Assembly: GCA_016217545.1 (NCBI GenBank)
Contig: JACRHT010000017.1
Coordinates: 868,001 to 932,000 of the forward strand
Direction: 5' to 3'
DNA from: Opitutia bacterium
GTDB lineage: Bacteria > Verrucomicrobiota > Verrucomicrobiia > Opitutales > Opitutaceae
DNA length: 64,000 bases
The position numbers were made by a program, and so were the translations under genes. Positions 8,671 through 17,426 of the stretch are shown here, piece after piece. Positions within the stretch are counted from its first letter, which is position 1; every line of letters begins with the position of its first letter. The notes below the pieces were generated by a model. That model was not told the origin of the DNA and did no database searches. It was given only the letters and a program-made list of their open reading frames with translations.

Positions 8671-10362
8671 TCAGCGGGTCAAACGCCGATACTTCACCCG
8701 GTGCGGCTGGTCGGCCTCCTTGCCCTTCCGACGGTGGTAATCCTCCATGTAGCTGGAGTAATTGCCCGCGAACCAGTGCACGTAGCTGTCGCCCTCGAAC
8801 GCCATGATGTGCGTCGCGATGCGGTCGAGGAACCAGCGATCGTGCGAAATGACCACCGCGCAACCGGCGAAATTTTCGAGACCTTCCTCGAGTGCACGGA
8901 TCGAGTTCACGTCGAGGTCGTTCGTCGGCTCGTCGAGCAGGATGAGGTTCGCGCCGCTCTTCAGCACGCGCGCGAGAAGCACGCGGTTGCGCTCGCCACC
9001 GGAGAGCACGCCGACCTTCTTCTGCTGGTCCGCGCCGGTGAAACCGAACTGCGCGCAATACGCCCGGCTGTTCACCGTGCGCGCGCCGAGCGGCATTATT
9101 TCCTGGCCGTCGCTGATCACCTCCCAAATCGTTTTCTCGTTCTGCAACGAGTCGCGCGACTGCTCGACGTAGGCCGTCTTCACCGTCTCGCCGACGCGAA
9201 ACTGGCCCGCGTCGGGCTGCTCGAGCGCCGTCATCATCTTGAACAACGTCGTCTTGCCGACGCCGTTGGGACCGATCACGCCGACGATGCCGCCAGGCGG
9301 CAGCGAGAAGGACAGGTTTTCATAGAGTAACTTGTCGCCGTAAGCCTTGGTGATGCCCTGCGCTTCCACCACAAGCGTGCCGAGGCGCGGACCGGGCGGG
9401 ATGATGATTTCGAACTTCTTCTCCTGCTCCGCCACATCCTGCTTGAGCATCGCCTCGTAGGCATTGATGCGCGCCTGACCTTTCGCCTGCCGCGCCTTCG
9501 CGCCGGCGCGGATCCACTCGAGTTCGCGCGCCATTGCCTTCTGGCGGCGGTCCTCGGTGCGCTGCTCGATCGCGAGGCGCTTCTGCTTCTGCTCGAGCCA
9601 GCCGGAGTAATTGCCCTTCCACGGGATGCCGTGGCCGCGGTCGAGTTCGAGGATCCAGCCCGCGACGTTGTCCAAGAAATAGCGATCGTGCGTCACCGCG
9701 ATGACCGTGCCCTCGTAACGCGCGAGGTGCTGCTCGAGCCAGCCTACGCTCTCGGCGTCGAGGTGGTTCGTCGGTTCGTCGAGGAGGAGAATCGACGGCT
9801 TCTGCAACAGCAACCGCGCCAGCGCGACGCGGCGGCGCTCGCCACCCGACAGCGTGTCGACGATCGCGTCCGGCGGCGGACAACGCAGCGCGTCCATCGC
9901 CTGCTCGACCATCGGTGCCGTGTCCCACGCGCCGAGCGCGTCGATCTGCTCCTGCAATTTCGTCTGCTTCTCCGTGATCGCATCGCGCGCCGCGTCGTCC
10001 TCGGCCGCGGCGATCTCATCCCACGACGCATCGTAGGCGGCCGTGAGATCGGTGAGGTGCTTCACGCCCTCCTCGACGCACGCGCGCACCGTCGCGCCGG
10101 GCGTGAGCGCGGGTTCCTGCGGGAGAAAACCCACCGGATAGCCCGGCTCGAACGCCACATGCCCGTCGAACTCCTTGTCGAGCCCGGCGAGGATGCGCAT
10201 CAGCGAGGACTTGCCGGAGCCGTTGAGGCCGAGCACGCCGATCTTCGCGCCGTAGAAAAACGACAGCGAGATGTCGCGGAGGATTTCCTTGCGCTCGATT
10301 TTCTTCGAGACGCCGAGCATCGAGAAGATGATCTTCGGGGTGGATTCGTCGGACTTGGCCAT
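8671..10362 (-). CDS. ettA: energy-dependent translational throttle protein EttA (ABC-F ATPase)
   Basis: A 563-residue ABC-F protein with two ATP-binding cassettes and no membrane domain. Cassette 1 has Walker A GLNGSGKSS (about 45-53), signature LSGGERRRVALARLL and Walker B LLLDEPTNHLDAES. Cassette 2 has GPNGVGKTT, LSGGERNRVLLARVL and LLLDEPTNDLD. The P-site tRNA interaction region (KQKRLAIEQRTEDRRQKAM) lies between them. EttA binds the ribosomal E site and gates entry into elongation according to ADP/ATP ratio. Length and both signatures match EttA (about 555 residues). ATG at 10362 precedes MAKSDESTPK; upstream in-frame codons would read through a non-conserved leader containing a decamer repeat. 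Confidence 0.95.
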   Translation of the reverse strand: MAKSDESTPKIIFSMLGVSKKIERKEILRDISLSFFYGAKIGVLGLNGSGKSSLMRILAGLDKEFDGHVAFEPGYPVGFLPQEPALTPGATVRACVEEGVKHLTDLTAAYDASWDEIAAAEDDAARDAITEKQTKLQEQIDALGAWDTAPMVEQAMDALRCPPPDAIVDTLSGGERRRVALARLLLQKPSILLLDEPTNHLDAESVGWLEQHLARYEGTVIAVTHDRYFLDNVAGWILELDRGHGIPWKGNYSGWLEQKQKRLAIEQRTEDRRQKAMARELEWIRAGAKARQAKGQARINAYEAMLKQDVAEQEKKFEIIIPPGPRLGTLVVEAQGITKAYGDKLLYENLSFSLPPGGIVGVIGPNGVGKTTLFKMMTALEQPDAGQFRVGETVKTAYVEQSRDSLQNEKTIWEVISDGQEIMPLGARTVNSRAYCAQFGFTGADQQKKVGVLSGGERNRVLLARVLKSGANLILLDEPTNDLDVNSIRALEEGLENFAGCAVVISHDRWFLDRIATHIMAFEGDSYVHWFAGNYSSYMEDYHRRKGKEADQPHRVKYRRLTR

Positions 10363-10388
10363 GTCGGGAAGCGGAGCGATCAGAGGGG

Positions 10389-10418
10389 AACCACTAATGG
10401 ACACGAATCGACACAAAT
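10389..10418 (-). repeat. decamer-periodic leader tract upstream of ettA
   Basis: On the minus strand the leader reads three 10-bp units, ATTTGTGTCG, ATTCGTGTCC and ATTAGTGGTT, ending 26 bases before the ettA ATG. The same arrangement occurs at 61968-61997 before chrA. The remainder of the 316-bp gene-free interval 10363-10678 shows no other recognisable element; it must hold the divergent promoters of ettA and the gene at 10679. Confidence 0.75.
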
Positions 10419-10678
10419 CTTGCCGCCCGGCGCCGGCGCAATCTGGTCCGGCCACGCGTTTCCCACCCTCTCCACGCTCACGGAGCGGACGGGGCCGAGC
10501 ACTCCCGCCAGTTTAATTGCTGGGGCGCCCGCCGTATCACCCGCCTCGTCTCCTCCACCCCGCCAGCCTGAGTTCGCCTCTGTTCCTGAGCGGGCGGGAA
10601 ATGCGCGCCGCGCCCTTCGGTTCAAAACGACGCCGGGAATACAGTAGCCGCCGGTCTCGCCGCCCGCACACTGCGGAC

Positions 10679-11404
10679 ATGCCTTCGCCCAAGCCGTTCT
10701 TCGAGGAACTCGATTTCCAACCGACGCCGCTGGGCGACCTCGTCCTGCGCCGCCGCACCGTCGCCATGCTCGGCGATCTCACGGTGCACGAAGTGATGCT
10801 CGGCGACTCCTTCCTCATGACGAGCATGTTTCACGCGGTCGAGGACGCCGTGTCCGATCTCGCGCTGCGCGAACTCGGCGGCGGCCCCTGCGACGCGGTA
10901 GTCGGAGGGCTGGGCCTCGGCTACACGGCGGCCGCAGCGCTTGCCTACCCGCAGGTTCGCAGCCTCCGCGTGGTGGAGTTCCTCCCGCCCGTCATCGACT
11001 GGCATCGGCGCGGGCTGGTTCCGCTCGGGCCGCGTCTCACCGCCGACCCGCGCTGCGTGTTGGCGGCGGGCGATTTTTTCGCGCTCGCAACCTCGCCTCT
11101 CGGTTTCGATCAGGCGCGGAAATACCACGCCATCCTGCTCGACATCGACCACACCCCGCGCGACCACCTCGCGAGCGCCAACGCCGGTTTCTACACGACG
11201 GCCAGTCTCCGCGCCATGACCGCCCACCTCCACCCCGGTGGCGTGTTCTCGATGTGGTCGGACGACCCGCCGGACGCGGTGTTCGTCAGCGTGCTCCAGA
11301 CAGTCTTCGCCACCGTCCGCGCCGAAGTCATCACTTTCCCGAATCCGCTCCTCGACCGCGACTCCGCCGGCACGGTCTATCTCGCGCGCACCGCCAGCGC
11401 GTGA
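10679..11404 (+). CDS. spermidine-synthase-like methyltransferase-fold protein
   Basis: A 241-residue cytoplasmic protein with a Rossmann methyltransferase/spermidine synthase core. The glycine-rich motif is VVGGLGLGYTAAAAL (about 77-91), followed by an acidic VVEFLPPV and later HAILLDIDHTP. The N-terminal beta region resembles that of polyamine aminopropyltransferases, but diagnostic substrate-binding residues could not be confirmed. It may be a spermidine synthase homologue of unknown function. ATG at 10679 is the first start giving a conserved-looking N-terminus. It is divergent from ettA. Confidence 0.7.
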   Translation: MPSPKPFFEELDFQPTPLGDLVLRRRTVAMLGDLTVHEVMLGDSFLMTSMFHAVEDAVSDLALRELGGGPCDAVVGGLGLGYTAAAALAYPQVRSLRVVEFLPPVIDWHRRGLVPLGPRLTADPRCVLAAGDFFALATSPLGFDQARKYHAILLDIDHTPRDHLASANAGFYTTASLRAMTAHLHPGGVFSMWSDDPPDAVFVSVLQTVFATVRAEVITFPNPLLDRDSAGTVYLARTASA

Positions 11405-11559
11405 CGCGAACCGGTCGCAACCTACCACGCTCCCGCGCCAGTTCCGCGCGCCTGCGGCCAAGCCCGGCCGCAGGGCATTTTTTGGCGCCATTTCACACTC
11501 CGGCGCTATGACCTGACCCGGCGTAGGCAGTGGGCGACGTTCATGTTTTTCTCCGCCGT

Positions 11560-11859
11560 ATGCTCCATTTCGTCGTCGAAATCACCTTCACCGTCGAACT
11601 CAGCCGCATCGAGCCGATCCTGCCGGAGCACCGCGCGTTTCTCCAAACCGGCTACGACCGCGGCTGGCTACTCATGTCGGGTCCGCAAAATCCGCGGGTG
11701 GGCGGGATGGTGATCGCCCGCGCTCCCTCCAAGGCCGAACTCGAGACCTTCTTCCGCAACGATCCCTACGCGCAAGCTGGCGTCGCCACCTACCGTTTCG
11801 TCGAGTTCAACCCCGTTAAGCGACAGACCTTCCTCGAAAACTGGGCCGCCGGCGCCTGA
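11560..11859 (+). CDS. YciI/YCII-family small protein
   Basis: A 99-residue protein with the YCII ferredoxin-like fold pattern. Marker features are FTVELSRIEPILPEHRAFLQ early, the turn LLMSGPQNPRVGGMVIARA, and the C-terminal stretch ETFFRNDPYAQAGVATY, where FxxDPY is typical of the family. Some YciI relatives are dehydrochlorinases or degradative enzymes; no substrate is implied here. ATG at 11560 is preferred over TTG at 11530, which adds ten atypical residues. It probably forms a single-gene unit upstream of the ars operon. Confidence 0.8.
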   Translation: MLHFVVEITFTVELSRIEPILPEHRAFLQTGYDRGWLLMSGPQNPRVGGMVIARAPSKAELETFFRNDPYAQAGVATYRFVEFNPVKRQTFLENWAAGA

Positions 11860-11929
11860 GGCGGCCCCGAACCCGCCGGCCGCCGCACCGCGTCACGCAA
11901 AAGTAACGTCGCCGCGCGTCAGCCCCTCA

Positions 11930-11947
11930 TATTCGCCTTGGCGAATA
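11930..11947. promoter_or_regulatory. ArsR-type operator upstream of arsR
   Basis: TATTCGCC-TT-GGCGAATA is a perfect 18-bp inverted repeat ending 25 bases before the arsR GTG. Such hyphenated palindromes are typical SmtB/ArsR operators, where the dimeric repressor binds and releases on arsenite. Its position implies autoregulation of the arsR-acr3-arsC unit. Confidence 0.8.
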
Positions 11948-11972
11948 CGAATCCGCGTGCCTTCCTGTCCGC

Positions 11973-12359
11973 GTGCACCTGCTCCGCATCTACGACTGCC
12001 TCTGCGACGCGACGCGGCTGCGCCTGCTCAACCTCCTCGCGCAGCAGCCGCTCTGCGTCTGCCACCTCGAGGCGGCGCTGAAGCTCCCGCAGGCGCGCAT
12101 CTCCCGCCACCTCGCCTACCTCCGCCGCAACGGCTTGGTCGCCACGTCGCAACAGGGTCCCTGGCGCGTCTACGCGCTCGTCGATCCCGCGCCGCCCGCG
12201 CTCACGGCCAACCTCGGCTGCCTGCAGGACGCCCGCGCGACCGAGCCGCAGTTCGCCCGCGACCTCGAGCGCCTCGCCCATCTCTCCACCCAAATCGATT
12301 GCGGCTGCGCCACGCCGGCCGTGCCCCGCCGCCGCATCCTCCGTCTCACCCGCCGCTGA
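11973..12359 (+). CDS. arsR: ArsR-family arsenite-responsive repressor
   Basis: A 128-residue winged-helix regulator, GTG start. The core reads DATRLRLLNLLAQQPLCVCHL, with Cys28 and Cys30 (CVC) at the position of the arsenite-binding Cys-Val-Cys of ArsR, followed by the recognition segment PQARISRHLAYLRRNGLV. A second thiol pair near the C-terminus (DCGCATP) could contribute an extra site. First gene of an operon with acr3 (12 bases downstream) and arsC. Repression through the palindrome at 11930 and relief by As(III) is inferred from family knowledge. Confidence 0.92.
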   Translation: MHLLRIYDCLCDATRLRLLNLLAQQPLCVCHLEAALKLPQARISRHLAYLRRNGLVATSQQGPWRVYALVDPAPPALTANLGCLQDARATEPQFARDLERLAHLSTQIDCGCATPAVPRRRILRLTRR

Positions 12360-12371
12360 ACCTTCCCGCAC

Positions 12372-13427
12372 ATGAGTGACTCCGTCGCCCAGAAAATGTT
12401 CTTCCTCGACCGCTACCTCACGGTCTGGATTTTCGCCGCCATGGCGGCCGGCGTGCTGCTCGGCAATTTCGTCATCGCCGACCCGGCCGCGTTCTTCGCG
12501 CCGCTGACCGTCGGCACCACGAATCTCCCCATCGCGATCGGCCTCATCGTCATGATGTATCCGCCGCTCGCGAAGGTGAAATACGCGCAACTGCCCAAGG
12601 TCTTCGCGGACGTCCGCGTGCTCTCGCTTTCGCTCGTGCAGAACTGGCTCGTCGGTCCCGTGCTGATGTTCCTGCTCGCGGTGACCCTCCTGCGCGACCA
12701 CCCGGACTACATGGTCGGCCTCATCCTCGTCGGCATCGCGCGCTGCATCGCGATGGTGCTCGTCTGGAACGATCTCGCCAAGGGCAGCCCCGAATACGCC
12801 GCCGGCCTCGTCGCGTTGAACAGCATCGCGCAAATCGTGTTCTACAGCTTCTTCGCGTGGATTTTCATCACCGTGCTGCCGCCGTATTTCGGCCTCGCTG
12901 GCGCGGTCGTGCCGGTGCGCATGATCGACATCTTCTGGAGCGTGATGATCTACCTCGGCATCCCGTTCGCCGCCGGTGTGCTCAGCCGCGTGCTGCTCGT
13001 GCCGCTCAAGGGCGAGGAATGGTATGAGCGGAAATTCATCCCGCGCATCTCGCCGCTCACGCTCGGCGCGCTCCTCTTCACCATCGTGGTGATGTTCACC
13101 TTCAAGGGCGGCGCCATCGTGAAACTCCCGCTCGATGTCCTACGCATCGCGCTGCCGCTCGTGATCTATTTCGCGATCATGTTCCTCGTCAGCTTCGCGA
13201 TGGCGAAGAAACTCGGCGCCGACTACCCGCGCGCCACCACGCTCGCGTTCACCTCAGCGGGCAACAACTTCGAGCTCGCGATTGCGGTCGCCATCGCGGT
13301 CTTCGGCCTGAACTCCGGCGTCGCGTTCGCCGCGGTGGTCGGACCGCTCATCGAAGTCCCCGCGCTCATCGGCCTCGTGCACGTCGCCTTCTGGTTCCGC
13401 CGCCGCTGGTTCGGCCAAGCCGCCTGA
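12372..13427 (+). CDS. acr3: ACR3-family arsenite efflux transporter
   Basis: A 351-residue membrane protein with about ten hydrophobic helices. Family marks include [15 protein letters not shown] in the N-terminal third, [16 protein letters not shown] with the conserved Cys of ACR3 in helix 4, and [20 protein letters not shown] with the helix-9 glutamate region. It belongs to the bile/arsenite/riboflavin (BART) superfamily and exports As(III), driven by the proton gradient. Second gene of the ars operon; arsC follows after 57 bases containing a heptamer leader tract. Confidence 0.95.
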   Translation: MSDSVAQKMFFLDRYLTVWIFAAMAAGVLLGNFVIADPAAFFAPLTVGTTNLPIAIGLIVMMYPPLAKVKYAQLPKVFADVRVLSLSLVQNWLVGPVLMFLLAVTLLRDHPDYMVGLILVGIARCIAMVLVWNDLAKGSPEYAAGLVALNSIAQIVFYSFFAWIFITVLPPYFGLAGAVVPVRMIDIFWSVMIYLGIPFAAGVLSRVLLVPLKGEEWYERKFIPRISPLTLGALLFTIVVMFTFKGGAIVKLPLDVLRIALPLVIYFAIMFLVSFAMAKKLGADYPRATTLAFTSAGNNFELAIAVAIAVFGLNSGVAFAAVVGPLIEVPALIGLVHVAFWFRRRWFGQAA

Positions 13428-13444
13428 GCCGCCGCCACCGGCCC

Positions 13445-13479
13445 CTCTCAACTTTCATCCCTCAACGCTCAACTGCTTC
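13445..13479 (+). repeat. heptamer-periodic leader tract before arsC
   Basis: Five consecutive 7-bp units, CTCTCAA, CTTTCAT, CCCTCAA, CGCTCAA and CTGCTTC, end 5 bases before the arsC ATG, where a Shine-Dalgarno sequence would be expected. No AGGAGG-like motif is present. Confidence 0.8.
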
Positions 13480-13484
13480 CCCGC

Positions 13485-13931
13485 ATGTCCCAACCCAACG
13501 TCCTCATCCTCTGCACCGGCAATTCCTGCCGCAGCCACATGGCCGAAGGCGTCCTCCGCGCCGCCGCCGGCGATGTCGTCGCCGTCCACAGCGCCGGCTC
13601 GAAACCCGCCGGCTACGTGCACCCGAAAGCCATCGAAGTGATGCGCGAGATCGGCATCGATCTCTCCGCGCACACCTCGAAGCACATGAAGGAATTCATG
13701 CACACGCCGATCACCACCGTGATCACCGTCTGCGGCGTCGCCGACCAAGCCTGCCCCATCTTCCCCGGCCAGGTGAACCGCCACCACTGGCGCTTCGACG
13801 ATCCCGCACACGCCACCGGCACCGACGCCGAAGTGCTCGCCGAATTCCGCCGCGTGCGCGACGAGATCCGCAAGGTCTTCACCGCCTACGGCACCGGCCT
13901 GCGCGAAGGCGCCGCCCTCCGCACCGCGTAA
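13485..13931 (+). CDS. arsC: thioredoxin-coupled arsenate reductase (LMW-PTP fold)
   Basis: A 148-residue enzyme of the low-molecular-weight phosphatase fold that reduces As(V) to As(III). The P-loop is C10-TGNSC-R16. Two further cysteines, C83 and C90 in CGVADQAC, have the 7-residue spacing of the redox triad (C10/C82/C89) of staphylococcal plasmid pI258 ArsC. That marks the thioredoxin-dependent rather than the glutaredoxin type. Third gene of the ars operon. It lacks a visible ribosome binding site and is preceded by the heptamer tract. Confidence 0.95.
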   Translation: MSQPNVLILCTGNSCRSHMAEGVLRAAAGDVVAVHSAGSKPAGYVHPKAIEVMREIGIDLSAHTSKHMKEFMHTPITTVITVCGVADQACPIFPGQVNRHHWRFDDPAHATGTDAEVLAEFRRVRDEIRKVFTAYGTGLREGAALRTA

Positions 13932-13940
13932 CCCGCGCGC

Positions 13941-14210
13941 TCAGGTCAACTCGCGCGGCGGCGGCTCGACCTTGCGCGTCTCGACGTCGATGACGTCTCC
14001 GCCCGCCGGCGGCGCGGCCGTTCCATTGGGCGCGCCCGTCCGCGAAGCCGGGCGCGTGGCAACGTTTACCTTGAACCGCTTGCCGCCCAGCAACGCCAGC
14101 AGGCCCGTCGCGATCAGAATCGCGCCGACGACCAACATCCCGAAGAATGCGGCCACCGCGCCGACGAGAACGGCGAGTGCCACCGCGACCATTTTCACGA
14201 ACCGAGTCAC
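13941..14210 (-). CDS. small membrane protein of unknown function
   Basis: About 89 residues with two hydrophobic helices ([18 protein letters not shown] and [18 protein letters not shown]), then a Pro/Ala/Gly-rich polar tail. It overlaps no other gene and is convergent with arsC, 9 bases away. The start is uncertain: GTG at 14210 has AGGGG very close, ATG at 14192 lies just before the first helix, and TTG at 14246 is possible. No family recognised. Confidence 0.5.
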   Translation of the reverse strand: MTRFVKMVAVALAVLVGAVAAFFGMLVVGAILIATGLLALLGGKRFKVNVATRPASRTGAPNGTAAPPAGGDVIDVETRKVEPPPRELT

Positions 14211-14283
14211 GCCCCTATCACTCGGCCCGACCGCCGAAAGTTGCAAGCGCCCACCGTGTGTCGTCCGCTCGCGACTCGACTAG

Positions 14284-14967
<684 letters not shown>

Positions 14968-14999
14968 GCGACGGCCACGCGATCTTCGCCCGCCTCACG

Positions 15000-15030
15000 A
15001 GCCCCGCGTCCACGCGGGGCTTTTTATTTT
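15000..15030 (+). terminator. terminator after the aquaporin gene
   Basis: AGCCCCGCG (15000-15008), loop TCCA, CGCGGGGCT (15013-15021), followed by TTTTATTTT. The U-tract overlaps the 3' end of the minus-strand gene ending at 15024, so the hairpin may serve both convergent genes. Confidence 0.9.
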
Positions 15031-15275
15031 GTCTGCTGTTCCAGCCGCGTGAGGAACGCCAGCGCTTCCTCACGCGACCCGCCACACATCTCCTCGCTCG
15101 GCCGCAAGCTCGCGCAAAACACCGGTCGCTCCGGCCGTCCGAAAATCGCGCACCGCATGTCCGGCAACAGCTGCACGCACGGAATCCCCGCCGGCTTGCC
15201 GCGCGGCATGCCCGGAATCGGCGACGTGATGCTCGGCGCGATGCAACACGCACCGCAGCTGGAACGGCATTCCAT
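15024..15275 (-). CDS. YkgJ-type cysteine-cluster protein
   Basis: An 83-residue protein rich in cysteines. The N-terminal [12 protein letters not shown] matches the CxxCxxCC signature of the zinc/iron-chelating UPF0153 (YkgJ) family. Further Cys residues occur in [15 protein letters not shown] and [16 protein letters not shown]. Metal or iron-sulfur binding is likely; the biochemical role is unknown. ATG at 15275 starts three residues before the first Cys cluster. Divergent from the yjbQ remnant 36 bases away. Confidence 0.85.
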   Translation of the reverse strand: MECRSSCGACCIAPSITSPIPGMPRGKPAGIPCVQLLPDMRCAIFGRPERPVFCASLRPSEEMCGGSREEALAFLTRLEQQTK

Positions 15276-15311
15276 GCTGACACCCTGCGACCCGCGCGCA
15301 TCGTCGCCAGC

Positions 15312-15730
15312 GTGAAATCCCACCGTCAGGAACTCTGGTTCGAGACGCCGACGCGCCGCGCATTCCTCAACATCACCCCGCAGGTCGAGGCCGCAGTCGC
15401 CGCCAGCGGCGTGCGCGAAGGACTTGCCTCGTCAACGCCATGCACATCTCCGCCTCCGTCTTCATCAACGACGACGAGCGCGGCCTCCACGCGGACTATG
15501 AACGCTGGTTGGAAAAACTCGCGCCCGAGAAGCCGCACAGCGCCTACGACCACAACCGCACCGGCGAGGACAACGCCGACGCGCACCTGAAACGCCAGAT
15601 CATGGGCCGCGAGGTCGTCGTCGCCATCACTGCCGGCGCACTCGATTTCGGGCCGTGGGAACAGATCTTCTACGGCGAGTTCGACGGCCGCCGGAAAAAG
15701 CGCGTGCTGATCAAAATCATCGGCGACTGA
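15312..15730 (+). pseudogene. yjbQ: YjbQ/UPF0047 family protein, single-base frameshift
   Basis: The first frame (GTG at 15312) gives [21 protein letters not shown]...ASGVREGL, and the second (to 15730) gives [20 protein letters not shown]... and ends [18 protein letters not shown]. Both parts are well conserved YjbQ (secondary thiamine-phosphate synthase-like) sequence. They join only if one base, most simply a T, is added near 15425: CTT-GCC-TCG would become CTT-TGC-CTC-GTC, giving the expected GLCLVNAMH. Repaired length is 139 residues, normal for the family. An ATG at 15440 could give a 96-residue C-terminal fragment, but this would lack the N-terminal strands. Confidence 0.85.
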
Positions 15731-15769
15731 TCCCAGTCCGCAACCAGCCCAGCTGCCGCGTCGCGCGAC

Positions 15770-16126
15770 TCAGTGCTTCACCGGCCGCACCTCGACCACG
15801 AGCCGATGATCGAGCCCCGGACAGCGCCGCGCCACCGCCGTGGCCTGAGTCAGGCTCCGCGCGCGAATCAGCACGTAGCCGCCGACGATTTCCTTCGCCT
15901 CCGCGTAAGGACCGTCCGCGATCGTCGCGCCGCGCCGACCACGCAGGACCTTGCCCTTGTTCTTCAAACCGTGCGACGCCACCAGCTGTCCGTCGGCGCG
16001 GATGCGATCCATCCATTGCGCAAATTGCTCCATGATTTCGCGCATCTGTGCCGCCGTCGGGTGCGGACCGACCGCGGGTTGGTGAAGCAGGAGCAGGTAG
16101 AGTGAACGGTCGTCGGAGGATTTCAT
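15770..16126 (-). CDS. YCII/DGPF-domain protein
   Basis: A 118-residue member of the YCII-related family. The diagnostic segment is ADGPYAEAKEIVGGYVLIRA (DGPY/F motif), with SLYLLLLHQP at the N-terminus and MEQFAQWMDRIRADGQLVAS in the first half. These small proteins often accompany ECF sigma factors, but none is present here. Function unknown. ATG at 16126 is preferred to the upstream codon at 16186. Confidence 0.85.
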   Translation of the reverse strand: MKSSDDRSLYLLLLHQPAVGPHPTAAQMREIMEQFAQWMDRIRADGQLVASHGLKNKGKVLRGRRGATIADGPYAEAKEIVGGYVLIRARSLTQATAVARRCPGLDHRLVVEVRPVKH

Positions 16127-16254
16127 GGAGTGAGGAGTTGCAACTCTACAACGCACCAGCGCGTCGCCGCAGGACAAATTCGCCACGCTTCGAATCTCCG
16201 ACGGCAGAACAAACCTTGCCCGCGCCCGGGACGCACCGCCATTTTGCGCCCCGC

Positions 16255-16722
16255 ATGAGCCACCTCGTCCCCGACAGCGTCACCGCCGACGGACTCACCG
16301 CGTTTCTCCACGAGCAAATCCCGCTCACGCGGGCGATGGGCCTGCGCGCCGTGGAAGCGAGCGCGCAACGGCTCGTCCTCGAAGCGCCGCTCGAGCCGAA
16401 CAAGAACCACCTCGGCACCGCGTTCGGCGGCTCGCTCCACGCGCTGCCCACGCTCGCGTGCTACGGCTCACTCTGGATGGTGCTGCGCGACGCCGGCCTC
16501 GACGGCCACGTCGTCGTGAAACGCAGCAACGCCCTCTACCGCGCTCCCGTCACCGGCCCGCTGCGCGCCGTGTGCGAGCGTCCGTCGCCGGAACTCGTCC
16601 GCGCTTTCCTCGCCGATCTGGGTCGCAACCAAAAGGCACGCATGGAACTGCGCGCCATCGTCGAAGGCCCCAACGGCAAGCCCGCCGTCGAATTCGACGG
16701 GAGCTTCGTCGCGGTGATCTGA
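16255..16722 (+). CDS. hotdog-fold thioesterase (YiiD C-terminal type)
   Basis: A 155-residue protein of the thioesterase_put/YiiD-C type. LTAFLHEQIPLTRAMGLR leads into EAPLEPNKNHLGTAFGGSLH, where NxNxxGTxFGGSL is the hotdog helix signature, then VVKRSNALYRAPVTGPLRA. Acyl-CoA or acyl-carrier thioester hydrolysis is the family activity; the substrate is unknown. ATG at 16255. Possibly a single gene, with a gene-free interval downstream. Confidence 0.85.
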   Translation: MSHLVPDSVTADGLTAFLHEQIPLTRAMGLRAVEASAQRLVLEAPLEPNKNHLGTAFGGSLHALPTLACYGSLWMVLRDAGLDGHVVVKRSNALYRAPVTGPLRAVCERPSPELVRAFLADLGRNQKARMELRAIVEGPNGKPAVEFDGSFVAVI

Positions 16723-16800
16723 AGCGCGCGAGCGCGGCATCGCCGCGCCGCCGCGCCGCGCTCAAAGCGCAACGTCACGCGCCCAGACCCCGCCCAGTCT

Positions 16801-16890
16801 TGTAGGAGCCTGCTTGCAGGCGACCCTCCGCGTTTCGAGGAGTCAAAACGCGCACGAACTCGCTTCATCGCCTGCAAGCAGGCTCCTACA
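16801..16890. repeat. REP inverted pair (REPIN-like), TGTAGGAGC family
   Basis: Positions 16801-16825 begin TGTAGGAGCCTGCTTGCAGG; 16868-16890 is the near-complete reverse complement (TCGCCTGCAAGCAGG...CCTACA). The copies are 42 bp apart. The pair could fold into one long hairpin. Confidence 0.9.
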
Positions 16891-16929
16891 CCAAGGCACC
16901 ACGGACCGCTCAGCCGCCTCCGTGCACAC

Positions 16930-17034
16930 CTCTGCCCTCTGACCGCGCTGATTGCTGAAAGCTGCACCGCGCACTCCTGCCGGCACCGCTCTCCCTCATC
17001 ACGCTGATCGCTGACCGCTGAAACCTGCCCCCTG
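16930..17034. repeat. heptamer-periodic CTGA tracts
   Basis: In the second tract the trinucleotide CTG ends at 17006, 17013, 17020, 17027 and 17034, an exact 7-bp period (GCTGATC, GCTGACC, GCTGAAA and so on). In the first it ends at 16934, 16941, 16950, 16957 and 16964, with one 9-bp step. This tract lies 3' of both flanking genes, unlike the leader tracts. Confidence 0.75.
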
Positions 17035-17054
17035 AACCGGCGCGCTGCGCCGGC

Positions 17055-17426
17055 TCAGATGTGCTTCGAGTCCGCCTCGTCCTTCTTGGCGTAGCCCGAA
17101 TCCTGACGCGCGTGGTTCACCTGGTTCTTCTTCAGGTAAGCCTGGTAAACATCGTCCGCGGTCATGCCCAGCGTCTGCGCGAGCGACACGAGGAAGTGGA
17201 ACAGGTCGACGACCTCCACCTTCGCGTTCTGCTCGTCGAACTTCTGGTATTTGGCCCACCACTTCCACGGCACGGAGTCGATCAACTCGGCGGTTTCCTG
17301 CTGCATCGCCCGCGTGTAGTTCAGGATCCACTTCGCCTTTTCCTCGTCGGTCGGCGGCGGCAGATTCACCCCAATGCGCTTATTCAGCGCATCTTGCATG
17401 CGGAAGATCTCCTCGAGTTTGTCCAT
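17055..17426 (-). CDS. dUTPase, all-alpha (MazG-like) type
   Basis: A 123-residue helical protein. LEEIFRMQDALNKRIG opens the fold; ETAELIDSVPWKWWAK and KVEVVDLFHFLVSLAQ supply the paired acidic motifs (ExxE and ExxD) that bind the Mg2+ ions of dimeric all-alpha NTP pyrophosphatases. It would hydrolyse dUTP (and possibly dUDP) to dUMP, keeping uracil out of DNA. Size and W-rich motif fit the dUTPase_2 family. It stands alone on the minus strand, followed by a repeat-filled interval. Confidence 0.88.
   Translation of the reverse strand: MDKLEEIFRMQDALNKRIGVNLPPPTDEEKAKWILNYTRAMQQETAELIDSVPWKWWAKYQKFDEQNAKVEVVDLFHFLVSLAQTLGMTADDVYQAYLKKNQVNHARQDSGYAKKDEADSKHI

Larger units (their letters stand above)
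16723..17054. other. 332-bp gene-free convergent interval packed with repeats
   Basis: This interval lies between two converging genes and holds one REP inverted pair (16801-16890) and two heptamer-periodic CTGA-type tracts (16930-16964 and 17002-17034). No plausible coding frame or classical terminator was found in it. Confidence 0.8.
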
